Assembly (NCBI GenBank): GCA_037074765.1
Contig: JBAMDO010000283.1
Coordinates: forward strand, 1-64,000
DNA length: 64,000 nt
Origin: Mansonella perstans
Lineage: Eukaryota > Nematoda > Chromadorea > Rhabditida > Onchocercidae
Reading direction: 5' to 3'
Shown here: piece after piece, positions 12,001-26,600 of the stretch
Position numbering within the stretch: position 1 is the stretch's first letter
How the letters are laid out: each line of letters opens with the position of its first letter
The notes under the pieces: model-generated
What the model was told of the DNA's origin: nothing
Seen by the model: the letters and a program-made list of their open reading frames with translations, nothing else
Database searches by the model: none
Made by a program: the position numbers and the translations under genes

Positions 12001-15000
12001 TTTCTAGCATAAAAATAGTTTTTTTTTTCTTTTTTTTAAAATTCTGTTGAATGAGAAAAACAAAAAGATATAATTGTAACTGAAAAGAAATCCGTGAATA
12101 TTTATCAAATATATATGTAAAAACCAGAGAGCTTCATTAATTTGTTCATTCATTTGCTATTTACGATGCAGGTGAATACTATTTGGAATCATGTTGTTCA
12201 ATATTTAATTTAGATAGAATCACTATCTTTATCAATATTTAGTCTAGATAGAATCATTATCTTATTAATATTCCTGTTTTTTAAATCTCTTCTTTCGCTA
12301 TAATATTGATCGCTGCTCCTTTTGACATATCCAAAGATTCAGTTTTGTTTCCTTCAGTTTTCCATTAATGGAATTTTTGGTATTTTTCTTCCTGTCATCG
12401 TAGAATGTTCTTGAACAATCACAAATTATTCAAACTTGTTCTCTTTAATTTGCTCATTTTCTCGGTGCTTTCCCTGGCATTTTGTCTTATTCATATGTTC
12501 GTGTCATCGTAGTTATTGATTTTAAAGTGTCTTTTCGTAAATCTCTTTCTTTTCTTCTCAATGTTTTTTTCTAACTCTTTTTTTGACACTATTTCGTGTT
12601 TTCAACTATTTTATCTTCTAATTATTTCTCCTTTCTTTCCCAATTTTAACTTCATTTTTAGAAAAAAAGAAAAGTTTTTTTGTTTTTTTTTTCTCCTGCA
12701 GTGTGTACGGCTATAGAAAAAGTCATATAAAAAATTTAGAATAAGTTTGGAATACATCGATGATATGATGACTGCTCACGGTAGTGGTACAAGTAGAGTT
12801 ACTTTCGAGAGATATTTGAATTGATCGTGAAATTTTAAAAGATTCAAGCGGGATAAAAGTTTGTAAAATTGAAAAGCATATGTAGAGAAGGGGTGGATGA
12901 GAGAAAAGTACATACTTGATAAAGAAGAGAAGAAATGAACTAAGTTAGAAAAGAAGATTAGAAAAACGGAGCATAATTTTCCAGAAGTAAACATATTTAA
13001 ATTGGTAAGATATGAGCAAAACTTTCTGTACTATGAACTTACTATATTACATGTTATCTTCAATGATTTGATTTGCTTATATACAAAACCGAAAATTTAT
13101 AATCTTGAATGGAGAAAAAAGTGATATTGTTAAGATAGTTTGATAAAAAATAGCAATTGTAATAATTACATAGATAGTAACAATTTCCATCTTTAAGTAA
13201 TTGTTTGTACAGAAGGGCGAGTTCAAAATTGTGATAATATATGCTTGAATGAATCTGAATCACTGCAGGAACATTTACAATATCTTGTTTAAACATTTGC
13301 AACAAAAGGTTAAAATCCACTTATAGGCTGTTCATAGAGAAAATATAATAATCCTTATGTAACATATATGCTTAGTTTGGCCGAATCTGAATCCAAGATT
13401 GATTTCCTACTGTTATTCTTTGCTTTTTCATGAATAATATATTTCAACTATTTTTTCTTTCGTGTACTCACTATGTCGGTGAATTTTGTTAATAATTATC
13501 GTTTGGGGGTTCATCCCTGAAATGCAGTCATGTGTATTGATCGCGGATGAAATAATGGTGCAATTAAGGAATATTAATCATGAAATAAACAAAAATCACG
13601 AAATAAATTGCCCGCATTAGCGAATTTTTAGTTTTTTTTTTTTTTTTTTTTTAATTTTCGGTGAAAAGAAAATTTAAGATTCGGAAAATTTAAAGAATAT
13701 CATAATTAACTCATTGCTCAGTTCAATTTTCCTGCTTTGCATATCTTATTTGCCTCTCCGGAGAATATTTTGAAATGGTTAACTAGTTGCTTGAGCATTA
13801 TTTATCTATAAGGTTTTTCAAAGCAGTTATATTATTCAGATGAAATAAAGGAAGTTTAATAGAGAAATGAAAAGAGATTTTAATTTCATGAACAATTATC
13901 TTTTTTAACTTCTTTTAGGAATTAATGAAGATAATCCGTAGAAGCGATTCTCGAATTTCTTTATATAAGTGTAAATTATTATGAATAAATGCAAATAAAG
14001 TTTTAAATTTCAAATATGAATGAAATGATATTTGTGATTGAAAAAAAAAAATTTGAAATTTTTGAGGAAAAAAAGGCAGCATTTCCTGTCCTTTTCCAAT
14101 GAAATATATATACATAGAGATTTCTTTTCTGATTCTTCATTCATTTTTATTGATTGGCGATGAGCAGACGTAGATGTATGTCACAGAGGAAATGGTTGGT
14201 TTGAATATTATTACGTGAAATGGAACTTATCTGTTTTTCCATTTACGATTAACCCTGTCGTTTTGTATCTTTTAAGTACTGCGGTCATGCTTTGAAAATA
14301 TTGTAGAAAAAAACATTTTTTTTTTCCATTTCTGATTAATTAATTAATAATTTTAAGTTTTGTTAAAAAGAATTTTGGATCATGAAAATTTTTCATTTGT
14401 TATCTCTCACTTTTCTTTAGAAAATTTAAAGATGGGAAGTTTAGAAATAATCTGCTTCCATACTAATCTAGTTCCTTATACTTTGATATTTTTACTTTGA
14501 TATATATTTTTTGGGAATTTTTTTGATGGCTTTTATTTCATGAGATGCACATTACGATAAATCCAGAACTGATTTTCATCGATTCCGGATAAATGCATCT
14601 GTCTGAGAGGGGTTTTAATGAATATTTCTAGTCTCCAACAATTAACAATGCATCAGTTAGTGCATGAGTCCAATTTCATGCGATTATGAATAGTTGTTTA
14701 GTTTGAGCAGCTGTTAAGATTTTTGCTTGGTTTGATTTGTCATCTAAACTTTTCATTATTTATTCATCTAGATCTCTAATAGCAATATCTTCATCACTTT
14801 ACGAGAATATGTGATAATTTAATGATGGCTTTGTTCTTTGTACTTATTCGCAAAAAATAAGTAAAGAGAGCTTTTTTTTTTTAACTCCAAATGATATACT
14901 TGTAATTTTGCAATTTTTTTTTTACTAATTTTAATGTTAATTTTTGAAAATGATTTAGGAGAATAAACTCATCAATGCCAAATTATTGAAATAGGAAGTA

Positions 15001-17182
15001 TAAAAATCGAAGGTTTTGAGGCATTAGGGCACTCAGTTTTATGCAACGAATGAATGATTGAGGGAGAATTAATCATTTCAAAAAAAAATCAATTATAAAT
15101 ATACTTCGTTTTAATGTGTAGATTTTTCAGTAAAAATATTTGCTTCCAGGAATATGCACCAGCAAATAAGACAACAAATGCGAGATATGGAACGAATGGC
15201 GCATGGAATGTTAAATCCATTTGGATCACTTTTCGGCATGCAAAACAGTAATTTTTTTTTTTTAAATGTTTTTTGTATATAGTATTTGGTTTTTCACTTT
15301 TTTGAATTTTCGTAGGTACAGAAAAATATATTTTCATTGATTATCTCATTATTGCCTCTCCTTCAGGTGATTGTTTTCACCTCATTATTGGGGTTTTGTT
15401 TCTTTTTCATTTGAAAACAGTTCTTGAGAAAAATATCAGGAAAATTTGGACCAATAATTTCAAGTAGTGTTTGTTAAAAATACTTTCAATGTCATCTGCG
15501 TGAAGTATAATTTTTGTTGAGGTATAATGGGCGAACCATCGGGAACACGGCACGGAAATGATTTGGCACTAATGGATCCATTTGGCTTTAGCTTCGATGG
15601 CATCATGAGACAAATGGTCCACTGTCTTAAAATTACAACTTTGATTTGAATTCGAAATAGATTTCTCTTTTAGGATTGTATATATCTGCAGATAATACCG
15701 CAAATTTTATATTTCTGATTGCTGCAATCATATCAAATGAAATTGCGAATGCATATTTTATTGTATTTTTTGTTTTCCAAGAAGACAAAAAATTATTTAA
15801 AGCGAAATTTCAGCAGAATGTGCAGGCACAGGCTATGAATGACCCAAATTCACATCTATTTTCCCACTCTACAATGATTACTTTCGATGGACGTAGTGGT
15901 GGACAACCTCGAATAGTTGAAAAATCAATTCGTAAAACTGGTGATGTGAAAGAAACGCGGTATTACTGTGGTTTTAATTAATTATAGAGTGGAATTTAAT
16001 GTTGCTATGTTTTTATCTTCAGAGAAGCTGGGAATTTTTCGATTAAGTGATCGGTTGTTACTCAAAAAGGGCAGCATTAAAAAATACGAAATATGCTCAA
16101 ACAACTTGAACCACTAGAACTATAGAAGAAATAATTTTTTAGGCATGCTATTCGGACGGGTAAGGATGGCGTAGGTGATAAGCTTACTATCGGACATAGT
16201 ATAGGTGATCGAGTGCATGTAATAGAAAAAAAACGTGATCGTGATGGTCGAATCAAGGAACGGCAAAGCTTTGTTAATATTGCACAAGGTATTTTATCCA
16301 GTCATCCATTATCAGCTTAATAATATTGATTGTTGCAAAATGATTGGTTTATTGCTATTACCAATTGGTATATAGTTTAGAAATTCTTAGATCTCTCATA
16401 TATTAGTCTGGCGAGAGGTGTAAAGTTATTTTTCTTGATGTATAGGGATCAGTTGTACGAAGTGTTATTGGAATCACTGAGTAAAATTTAGCAACAACGA
16501 ATACTATGTAAGTAGTTTAGATGAAGCAGAAGCATTTGATCGTGAATTCACATCTCGCGCACGACACAATTTGATGGGTAGAACTGATAGTTACAGAACT
16601 CGAGCGATTGATGGTGGCAATAGATATGGCGGTTCAACCTCAAACAGCCGAAGTCATGTAAATGATTCTTTGATTTCCTAGAATCAAGGTTTTAAAAATA
16701 TACTCATAGTTTTTCATTTCAACCTTCCAAGAAATGTTGCAATGGGAAAGAGGGGGAATTCTATTAGGATATTACATGCAATCGAATGAAAAATGATGAT
16801 GAAATTTTCCAGGTGCCACATATTGGTGGTAGTGGTACTAATGCACCGATTATTACTCTTCCGGATGAAGAGGATGACAGTGATGTGATGATTGAGGATT
16901 ATGGCAGAGGAAAGAGGTAATATCTTTTTATCTATGTGAGTAAAATAGTTGGAAATCACTATCATCTGTTTGTTTTTAGTTACGTTGCAACAAATTCAGT
17001 GTAGGAATATGAAGCTTTTCCTGTTTGTCAACTTTTTTTTTTTCAGATCCAGTTCTCGTTTTGCATCTGGTTCGGGCGGTCCAGTAATTCGTGAGGTGAT
17101 AGATGATGAAGAAGATGATGGTAATAATCACAAGCGAAGAAAGGGTTTTTTTGGACGTCTATTCAAGGAAAATGATGATTGA
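9032..17182 (+). CDS. mlf: Myeloid leukemia factor (MLF) family protein
   Basis: Eight exons give 296 residues: 9032-9060, 15150-15247, 15522-15616, 15814-15959, 16143-16288, 16521-16657, 16813-16916, 17047-17182. The tiny first exon encodes MFDGDPFGFG. Its GG|G phase joins exon 2 exactly, across a 6.1 kb intron. The N-terminal third is rich in Met, Phe and Gly with repeated DPFG/NPFG motifs, as in MLF proteins. The conserved core (about residues 75-175) includes HSTMITFDGR, VKETRHAIRT, IGHSIGDRVHVIEKKRD and ERQSFVNI, followed by an acidic EAEAFDREF segment. The C-terminus is acidic, then basic (KRRKGFFGR). MLF proteins shuttle between nucleus and cytoplasm and interact with chaperones and transcription regulators. 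The weakest junction is the exon 3 donor (ATG|GTCCAC). The gene converges on exportin-4 A, stop codons 834 bases apart. Confidence 0.92.
9061..15149 (+). other. MLF intron 1 (6.1 kb), no nested gene seen
   Basis: The donor GTAAGTG at 9061 and an acceptor ending TTCCAG at 15149 bound this intron. It contains AT-rich unique sequence, homopolymer T tracts (for example near 13632) and a duplicated 20-mer ATAGATTCCTTTTCCGATAT at 10187 and 10239, separated by an AAATA-rich spacer. No open frame inside looks like an exon on either strand. Its length, far above the neighbouring introns, makes intronic regulatory elements plausible. Confidence 0.7.
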
Positions 17183-17408
17183 AACTATTTTATTGTGTAC
17201 AAGGAATGCGCATAACAAAAGACTCTGTATCCTTCGAAAATCATTTGAAATCTAAAATGTCTGGAGTTATGCCGTGCATCAGCTTTCTTTTATTACAATC
17301 TATGTATTGGAAATACTAACTTTAAATTGATATTTCAGTACTGTGTTTTATCAAGGCTTCTATCAAATTTCGAAGATCTGTGTCTTGGAATTTGAATTGT
17401 GTACTAAC

Positions 17409-17414
17409 AATAAA
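17409..17414 (+). terminator. Poly(A) signal AATAAA of MLF
   Basis: AATAAA lies about 230 bases after the MLF stop (17182) in the 834-base gap between the convergent MLF and exportin-4 A genes. Confidence 0.5.
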
Positions 17415-18016
17415 TTTGTGAACAGCTTATCACGACAAACCTTCTTCACAAAATTTCTTTTACTAATAGCTTAATCCATGTTCTCGGATATTGAAAAAGT
17501 CCAGATTTAATTGATTTGAAAAATTTTTCCTTCCTTGTTATCTAAATGTCGCAGTTACTCTGCGATCATTTGTGGGTTGTGGATTGCTATTATTTGTGGC
17601 ATTCTTTTAGCATTTTCTAATCTCTTCAAAAGGTAAAATGCGATTGCCTTCAATGAAGCTATTATGGAATTATTCTTACCATTCAGAAAGAGCCTAAATT
17701 GCTGGCTTAATTTTAAATCTTTTTTCGAAAATACTGAAGTTTTTACTCTATAATTCCCACCGTACCAAACTGAGCTACCTGGACGAAAATTTCAAATCAT
17801 TTCCTGTTTTCTTTTCTTGCGTATAAATATGAAGCCGTATATATATCCGTACTTCGTATCATGTTATCCCATTTTCAGATTTTTCCTGGCTATTTTTTTT
17901 TTTTTTTGGAAAAAACCTTGAAGGGGATTTTTCTGTTTTAGACTGTTGTAGAAACACGTATTTATCAGTGAGGAAAAAATCGTTAAGTTCTATGAAAACA
18001 TCACAAAGGCAGTCAA
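17415..18016. other. Convergent intergenic spacer between MLF and exportin-4 A
   Basis: About 600 bases with no coding character. It should hold the exportin-4 A 3' UTR, transcribed leftwards from 18017. No perfect AATAAA is visible on the minus strand close to the stop. A T-run (17889-17907) lies in the middle. Confidence 0.5.
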
Positions 18017-21000
18017 TCAATCAATAACAAACGAACCCTCTATTGTCTGCAAGAATTGCTTTAAACGTCCATGAAATTCACGTATTTCACTTTTTTCAAA
18101 ACATTTTTCTGCATCATATTGCATTAATGTATGAAAAGCAGGCCGAAGAATTGGTCGCATTGGCATATTTAAATCAATTTCTAATAGTTTTTTGATGTAC
18201 GCCGTGAAGCCATTCTAGAAAAAAATTTAACTCATCAATGATTTTAAATTTAGATGCTTGAAATTTGAAGATTTTTTTTCGTGCTACTTCAGATAAGCTT
18301 TGATTTTCCAAGATTGCCAAGCATTTCTAACTAAAAATATTTATCTTTTAACTTATTATCAGTTTAACCTTTCATTTTGAGGATTCACTATTCAAAAATT
18401 GTCAGAATAAATTTATTAATTAGCAAAAATTGCATAATTGAAATTTAACCTTACTTTATCTCCTAATTAGATTAATACTACTTATATTTAATTATCAAGA
18501 TTAGCATTTTCTAATTAAAAATATCTACCTTTTAATTAATTATCAATTTAATCTTTCATTCTGAGGAATTCACCATTTAAAAAATTGGTTGAAAGTTAGC
18601 AAAAATTGCATAATTAAAATTTAGCCATTAATTTATTTCATAATTAGATTAACACTTTGTATGTGTATATATATATGTTTATACCTCATTGCAACGCATT
18701 AACGAATATAAGGCTGCTGATGTGGCCATACTTACCGCATCCTCTTGCCATAAAGCGTTTAGGCATATCGTAAATGTAGGCTATAAACATTTCATTTAAA
18801 CATTATTTGGCACTCATTTAAAATGACTTATACATTAAGGCTTTTTCCGGTAGATGTTATTATATGTATAAATGAAAATGAAATTCTACGATTTAAAATC
18901 CGTCTTAATCATTAATTTGTTAAAATTAACATTTTGATAAATATTAATTTCATCGCTATCATTTATTATTGATCATAACTTGCCTCATTTTAATTGTTGA
19001 TAAAAACCGATAATTAAAATTATCAAAACTAAACATTTCATTTTCATCATCCGATGAAATTTTTTTTTTTAATTTACACACTGTAAATATAAAAGTAAAC
19101 TAATGAATTTTTTTTTTTACCAATCTAAAATCATATGACATATGTGTCACCTCAGTATTAACTTTATCTTGTCTTAAATGACATTTTGATTTTAGAATTA
19201 AAAAAAGCGACATATATATTCGGAATCTAAAAATATTAACTTTATATTATCTTCGATTGATTTTAGAAAATTCTCTTTTTAAACAAAAAAAAAAGCCGTA
19301 AAAACTTACTTCAATAAGAGACGAAAAAGTTCTAACCATTAAATCAACCTTTTTACGTTTGGCAAGATAAGTAGCCAAATTAGCTATTGCATATGCTGAA
19401 TTAATTGAAACCTGAAATTATATTTTAAACTTTTCAAATTATAATATTTTCCAACCGATCTTTTTTTTTTTTTGTAAAATAACGAAAGAAAAAAAAAGCA
19501 GAAGACTCTGAAATTCAACAAAAAAAAAGCGGTAAAATATCCTAAAGAGAAATCTAAAAATAAGTATAAATAAATAAATGTATACTTTTTTTTTTACACT
19601 GAAAAAATTAATGAAAAAGAAAAATTTAAATAAGCAAAAAATAGCTGAACTCAAAAGATCACAATTAATTTGTTTATTGATAAAAAAAGACTGATAATGA
19701 GGCTATCAGAGAAGTAAAAAAGAAACAAATAGGAAGAGAAAAAAAGCTTGAACTTGACCTCTTGAAAAAAACGATTCTTAGCTGTACATAATAGGTCATC
19801 TTTCTCAATATTTGGTTGTAGACCGCACTGAAGATAAATCACGAGGACTTTCAAACTTGCACATGACAATTTTGCGACAAATTCAGGTGACGTTTCGGTT
19901 GAACATTTAAGAAAACGATAAAAACTAAAATTAAGTAAAACTTTTCACTAAAACATCATCATTTTTATTCTTTTCTCTTCCATAACTTCCAGAAATAATT
20001 GCAATTAATTAAAATTACCTGAAATTACAATTTATTGCTAATTTATCCAGTATTATTAAATCATAACAGATGGATAAGGTGGGGAAATAATTTTTTCTCT
20101 TTTTTTTCTTCTTTTGAACATTTCTTTTACAACTTGACTAAAATTTAATTTAATAATCGAGCAATAAAATAAAATTAAAATTCTGCAAATTTTACTTTTT
20201 CCGTAATAAAGGTATTTTAAGGAAATTTTGTTTCATTATGGAACATAGCAAATTCCATGTTTTTACAACGATATTTGTACGATTTTCCGTAAATTCTGGC
20301 AAACCTGAACAGAGAAAAGAAATTTCAAAATATGAATTTGCATTTTAACCACACTAAATTAATTAATTTCGATTATCACAAAAATAAACCTTAATTAACT
20401 AAATCTTAAATTTGTCTAGATTTTGAATTAATTAAACCCCTGAGTGGTTTATTCAGATGATTACAGTTTTTTAAGATGATAATTGTTTTACGACTATTAA
20501 ACGGTATTACGATTATCAAGATAATAGCAACATCACTTTAATTTAGATGATAACAATATTCTGATACTATCTCATTACTGCAATGATAATTTTACTTTTC
20601 ATTTATCTAAGAACTAAAAATTATGACTATTAGACTTATTGTTGTTAGTTAGTTCTTTTCAATAAAATGCAAATTTCAAGCTGTCTTGATTTTAATGAAG
20701 ATAGCTAACGATAGAAAAATTCTTAGGACTATCAGAATTTCAATTTAAAGTTTTTGAATAAAAATTAAAAAAAAAAAGCAAACCACAAACCGGTTAACAA
20801 ATTGACCGGCTGATTTTGTCTGTCCGAAATATTTGTAAAAATTTCTAACAAAAGGGTCAAATCTAATCCCTTTTCATCCTTTTTTCTGTACCGTTCTACT
20901 TGGCCTTTTTCATAGGCTTCAAGAACTTCGTCTAATACCTTTAAAATTTCACATTTTCACTTTAGTTATGAAATGCCATTATGAGCTATTCATTTCATAA

Positions 21001-23654
21001 AACATGCGAGAAAGAATTATTGTAATTTGCTAATTACTAAAAATAATGGAAGATCGTTTTAATCATTACTCCATTAGTAACTTTTTAGTCACTACTCCAT
21101 TGGTAACTATCTAAGTCATGATGATAAAATTGACTGATAATTACAAATGATTTTATCATGAGTAGATAGGCCGAATAATTGAAATAAAGCGGGATCCAAC
21201 CATTTTGAATAAATCTTGAATTTTGAAAAGGAATTTTGAATAAATTGAAGTTGAAGAGATATAAAATGAAATATATTATTACCCCATAAAGCAATGACAT
21301 ATTGGCGTGATTCTCACAGTATACATATGTTCGCCTCGTAAAAAAAGCAAAAAACTGAAGAATAGAGTTGACAATATTTGCTGAATCTTTGTAAACTAAT
21401 AATAAATCAACGCAACATTCAAAGACTGGTTCTAAATAGGCTGAAAAAAAAACTAGAAAAATTATAAGTTTGAATAAACATCTATCTTAATAATTAATCA
21501 TAATTTTCTTAATTGTTTTCATTTTTAATTAATCATAAAATGTCACTGTCACTAAAGCTCCGATATTTTGAACGAGCGCATTTATTAGCTTAAAACCAAC
21601 TGATTTATTGGCTAGTGACTCTGAAAGAGCTATGGCTGATCGACCGGCGACGTATCTGACAAGTGTCTGTCCTATCAACTTTCGATGGTATTATTATTGC
21701 ATTAATGAGCAATATTTTTAAATTTTTCATTAAATTTTATTGAATATTATTAAATTCATTTATTTATATACATCTATACGTTTTATATGAAGTAATACGT
21801 TTTATATGAAGTAATCATGTAAATTATAATTAATTGTAATTTTTTTTAATGATTAAAAAATAATAATATCTTTGTAAATAATAGTAATTTCACAAACTAT
21901 TTTCATTACTGATTAAAACTGCTCATTTTAATTCACATATCTACATATAGATTTTAACTAATTGACTATGCAAGTCATAATTAATTATAATTTAAATTAA
22001 CCGAATAGAAAATCTGCAGAACATTTTTGAACAGCTTCAGCCACACCACAAAAACAATCCAATAGATCATCAATATTCTCATCCGTTTGTACCGAATTTA
22101 TAAATATTGTCGTGAACTTATCCCTTATAGGTATTAAAAGCTTAAATTAAAGTATAATTTAAGCAAAGGCAATTAAATTGAATTAAATCTATTTGCATTA
22201 CTCATTAAAGGTTTTCTTTTGATTTCAAATAACAGTATAAACCAAATTACATTTAAAGAGTGTAAATCAAATGCTTTTGGTTTTTTTCTTCCATAACTTT
22301 TATCACAATATTAGTTAATTAATTAATAATTACTTAACTAACCATTTTACATAAATTATTCTGTTTTGCTTCATCATCAATTACACTGGCAATTTGTACC
22401 AATACTTTCATTAGCGAGGTACGCACTATGACTTCATTAATTCGTACTTCTGATAAGTACGAAAATAAAAGACTATTCCTGGATGTTTCATGATATGTTA
22501 TAGAAGCTAAAACACCAAGTAATTGAATAGCATCCATACACGTCCTATAAATTTATTTTATTTTATAGTATACAACACTATTATCATTATTATCTATCCT
22601 TTTTATTTATTTGTCAACTTTGATTATTATATTTACTGTCAATTTTGTTAACTTTGATTATTTAATTTATTTATCCACTTATTTGTCACCTTTCATTTAT
22701 TTACCATTTAATTATTATGTTATTGAAAATAATTGAGTATGATTGTAACATAATATTGTATACTAATAAAGTAATAAACCAATAAAATACTCATAATAAA
22801 CTAATTAATGGAATTTAATATTCATAATATTAATACTGACAAATATTCATAGCAAAATTATTAATTGGAGTTTATTAAATTTCAAAAATAGTTCATAAGA
22901 AAAGTAAGTGCAAGAAAGAAGCATTGAAATCATTTTTCTGTATGTGAATTAATTAAGTGAAATAGTGTTGATTATTAGTTCGCAAAACTTTTTTCTGGAA
23001 TTTTGAATAACTAATTGATCCAAATCGATTTAAATGTTATGTTTAAGAATATTATTTTGTTTAGCCAACCATTTTAATAATTGAAATTATATAAAATTTT
23101 CTAAATCTACTGCATATGAGAAATTTAATTCCTTTTCTGTCCAAAATTTCAAGTCATTTCGTATTTTGTTTTGTAATCAAACAATCAAAAATTTACTATT
23201 ACACGTGATTATCAAATATTGTTTAATTTAATAGTCAAGTACTGCTAACTAAATATATTAAATGATAAATTCACTGGCATTCATTTCATTGGCATAAACT
23301 ATCACAACTAACTGTCTTTCATCCGGCATAAATTGAAGTACTCGAAATGATTTTTCCAAAGCAAAATCGACTAATATTTGACAAATTGCCTGTGACACTT
23401 TAGCTAATCGATCTTTCTGCTTTGATCTTTCGGATCGTTGTACATGTAATGAAAGTGCTGAAATTAATCGTTTTGCGCACCACAACGATGTGCTACATAA
23501 TTCTGCACTTATTGCTGTCCTACCATAACTTTTCAATAATACGTCTTCAACGGAACACCATGCAAATACAGTACCAATAATTCTGAAATAAAATTCGAAA
23601 AAAAAAAGAAATTATTATATTCAACTTAATTAATCATTAATACCTGGAAAAGTC

Positions 23655-23685
<31 letters not shown>

Positions 23686-26600
23686 ATCTTTGAATTCTTA
23701 TTAGAATTATTAAATTGCTTGCGTTCACATTAATTACAAAATTTAATAAATAATTTTTTTAACGTAATTTATTCGAAATAATACTTCCGTATAACCGAAG
23801 TATTTTCGTATACTTCGGAATTTTCTTTTCATATAGCAAAGATAATGATAAAACTAACTTTATTACATAATCGATTTCTGGTGGGTCAGTCAACTCATAT
23901 GGTGTATTCACACATATTTTGATAAATGACGTATAAATACCAATATCATTATCATTTTTTTCCACAGTATCCTCATAATTAATTATTAATTTCCTTTGCC
24001 AGGTAAAATTATGATCTTCATCCTCCTTTACTAATACATAACCTTAAAATAAACACAAATTTAATAAACAAATATGAACGAAACTATTTATCAATTCCCT
24101 GCAAAGAAAGAAAAATATTTAAATTAAATAATTTGAATATATTAAATGAATTTCATTTTTTTAAGAAGAAATTTAACAAAATTTGTCTTTGCTTTATTCT
24201 AGAATTCTAAATGCAATTCTTTTTTTAAATTAAAATTAAAAAGAATCTCTAATTATATTTTTTTATTTAAATTTCAATATCCTTTTTTTCATTTGTATTC
24301 ATTCATTTTCCAATTTCTGTTATTGGCATTGATCAACACTAATTTTAGATTATTTTAATTAAAATTAAATCTTAATCATAAATAGATCTTGTATCTAATT
24401 ACAGAAGTTCAGTAACTTTCTTGTTTGTTTTTAATTTTTAATTTTAAATTTCATTCATTCTAATGACTTCTGATAATTTAAATCAAAATTTTTATCACTA
24501 AAATTTTTTCAATAGAACGAAAAAGAAATGTTAAGCGGAAAAAAGATTAATTTGAGAAAGTTCAAAGCTCGTTTACCAGCATACAGTAAAGCCCAATGCA
24601 TATTTTCATGCCACATATTCAAACTTTCAACGCTTTTTTGCTGATCCTCTTCTGGTGCTGAGAGAAAATGTTTCAATGTTGCATTAATTATACTGTAAAA
24701 TTATTCATTTAAATTTTGACTATATTTACAGGTAATAGAAAAGATATCATTATTTTTGAAATTGAAAACTTGCAAAGAAAAATCCGATAAAATTTAAAAA
24801 GGAATGAATTAATTTGAAATCGAAATAATTCAGTTAAACATACATAAATATTCTTGGTAACATTGAATTAAGAAAATACGATGAAAAAGATCCAATTTTT
24901 GTTAATATGTACTTGAAAATTTCACGATCCGGAATTGGTACATTTATCTAAAATATTAATTTATTACTTAAGTATTTTAGCATGACATTAATTGGAATTA
25001 AAATAAATATTCTGCAAAATATAATAAAGAATTTTTTTTGATGAAAAGTTTTCTTAACATCAATGTAATAAATAATGATAATAATCAATCATATCATACT
25101 GGTGATAAGAAATAAATCATGATTGTATTGTTGCTATAAATTACAAAGTTATCAAATTTCCATTGTTCCCATTTTTAATTGGTCTAACTAATTTGAAATT
25201 AAATTTATCTAAAACAAGTGCAAATCTCTGAACTGTTAATTATCACTCAATTGATGATATGTTATTTATCTGAATAAATTTAAAAAAAAAAATGAAATGT
25301 CAAAGAATGCAGAAATTTCACTGACTTCAACACGATCACCCACTGGATCAGAAAACACTGTGCGAGTAAATGCTTCAATAATTTCAGTTGTTGTTTTTTC
25401 AAAATCTATCGCATATCCTTTCACCGCTGGTACATGTTCCATACCTTCCAAAATAATCAACCATCCTTCGAACAAATATTGTAGAGCGCTAATATAGGCC
25501 CATTTTAAATTAGCACTTGCTGGATCAATTTGTTCGCCACTGTCCACAACATACTTATTGGTATTCTGACTTACGGCTTCGCCACGGTCCACAGCATTTG
25601 CGGCTTCGCCATCGTCCACAACATTTACGGCCTCGCCATCGTCCACATTCTTCTTGCCATTCACATTTACAGCTTCTTGTTTCTGGAAGAAGAAAACTGT
25701 TGAAATTCTGTTGAATTTATTGGCTAAATAAAATTTTGCGATGAACCGACCATATTTTAAAACGGTTTTTTTTTCATTCGACCAACAAAAGATTAATTTG
25801 CTAATTAATTAATTGATTCCTATTTGATAAGTGATGAAAGTAATGTTGAATTGCACGTCAATAATTAGTGAAAAGCTAGCTCAATTAATTAAGAAATTAT
25901 TGCTGAATTAATTAATTCGTTTGATTGGTTAAATTAAATTAAGGAATTGTAAAATGGATTTCACTTAGTATCAGTGATCAAAATCTACTTAATTTACTTA
26001 AATTATTTAAAATTCACCTAATTTATTTAAAATTCACTTAATTTACTTGAAACTTTACTTAGTTTCACTTATTCAAAGTTTTATTAAAATTTCAAATTAA
26101 ATTTAAATGATAGATTAGTTGCCCGTATTGTTCAGTGAATTTCACGTTTGATTCACTTTTACAAAAATAGATTTTCCCAATGACTTTTCTCTAATTTTAA
26201 CATATGCGTAACATATTTAATTTACATTGAGTCCATAAGTTATGATAAAATTAAAATTCATGGAAATATTTGAATTGCTTAATTAACAAGAAAAGAAGAA
26301 TAAAGAAGGGATACGTAGAAAAACAAAGAGGAAATACGTATTTTGCGTACATACCGAAAATAACAATTTCCGTGCAAAAGTAATCGCCAACAACGGAATC
26401 AACGATATAAAAATCGGAAATGTAGCTTCAGCACGTGCAAGTGAATGAATTGACTGATTTGATAGTATATTACGAATAATCAAGCAAAAACTATACAATT
26501 CCGGCATGGATCCAATCCTGGAATTTATGAAACTTTTTTCAAATTCAATTAATCGATAATTTATCTTTTCTTTTAATAGATTATTTGAACAAATTCCATC

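Noticed and set aside
25517..25714. His/Arg-rich plus-strand frame
   Set aside because: Antisense of the VDxGEA coding repeat in exportin-4 A exon 10.
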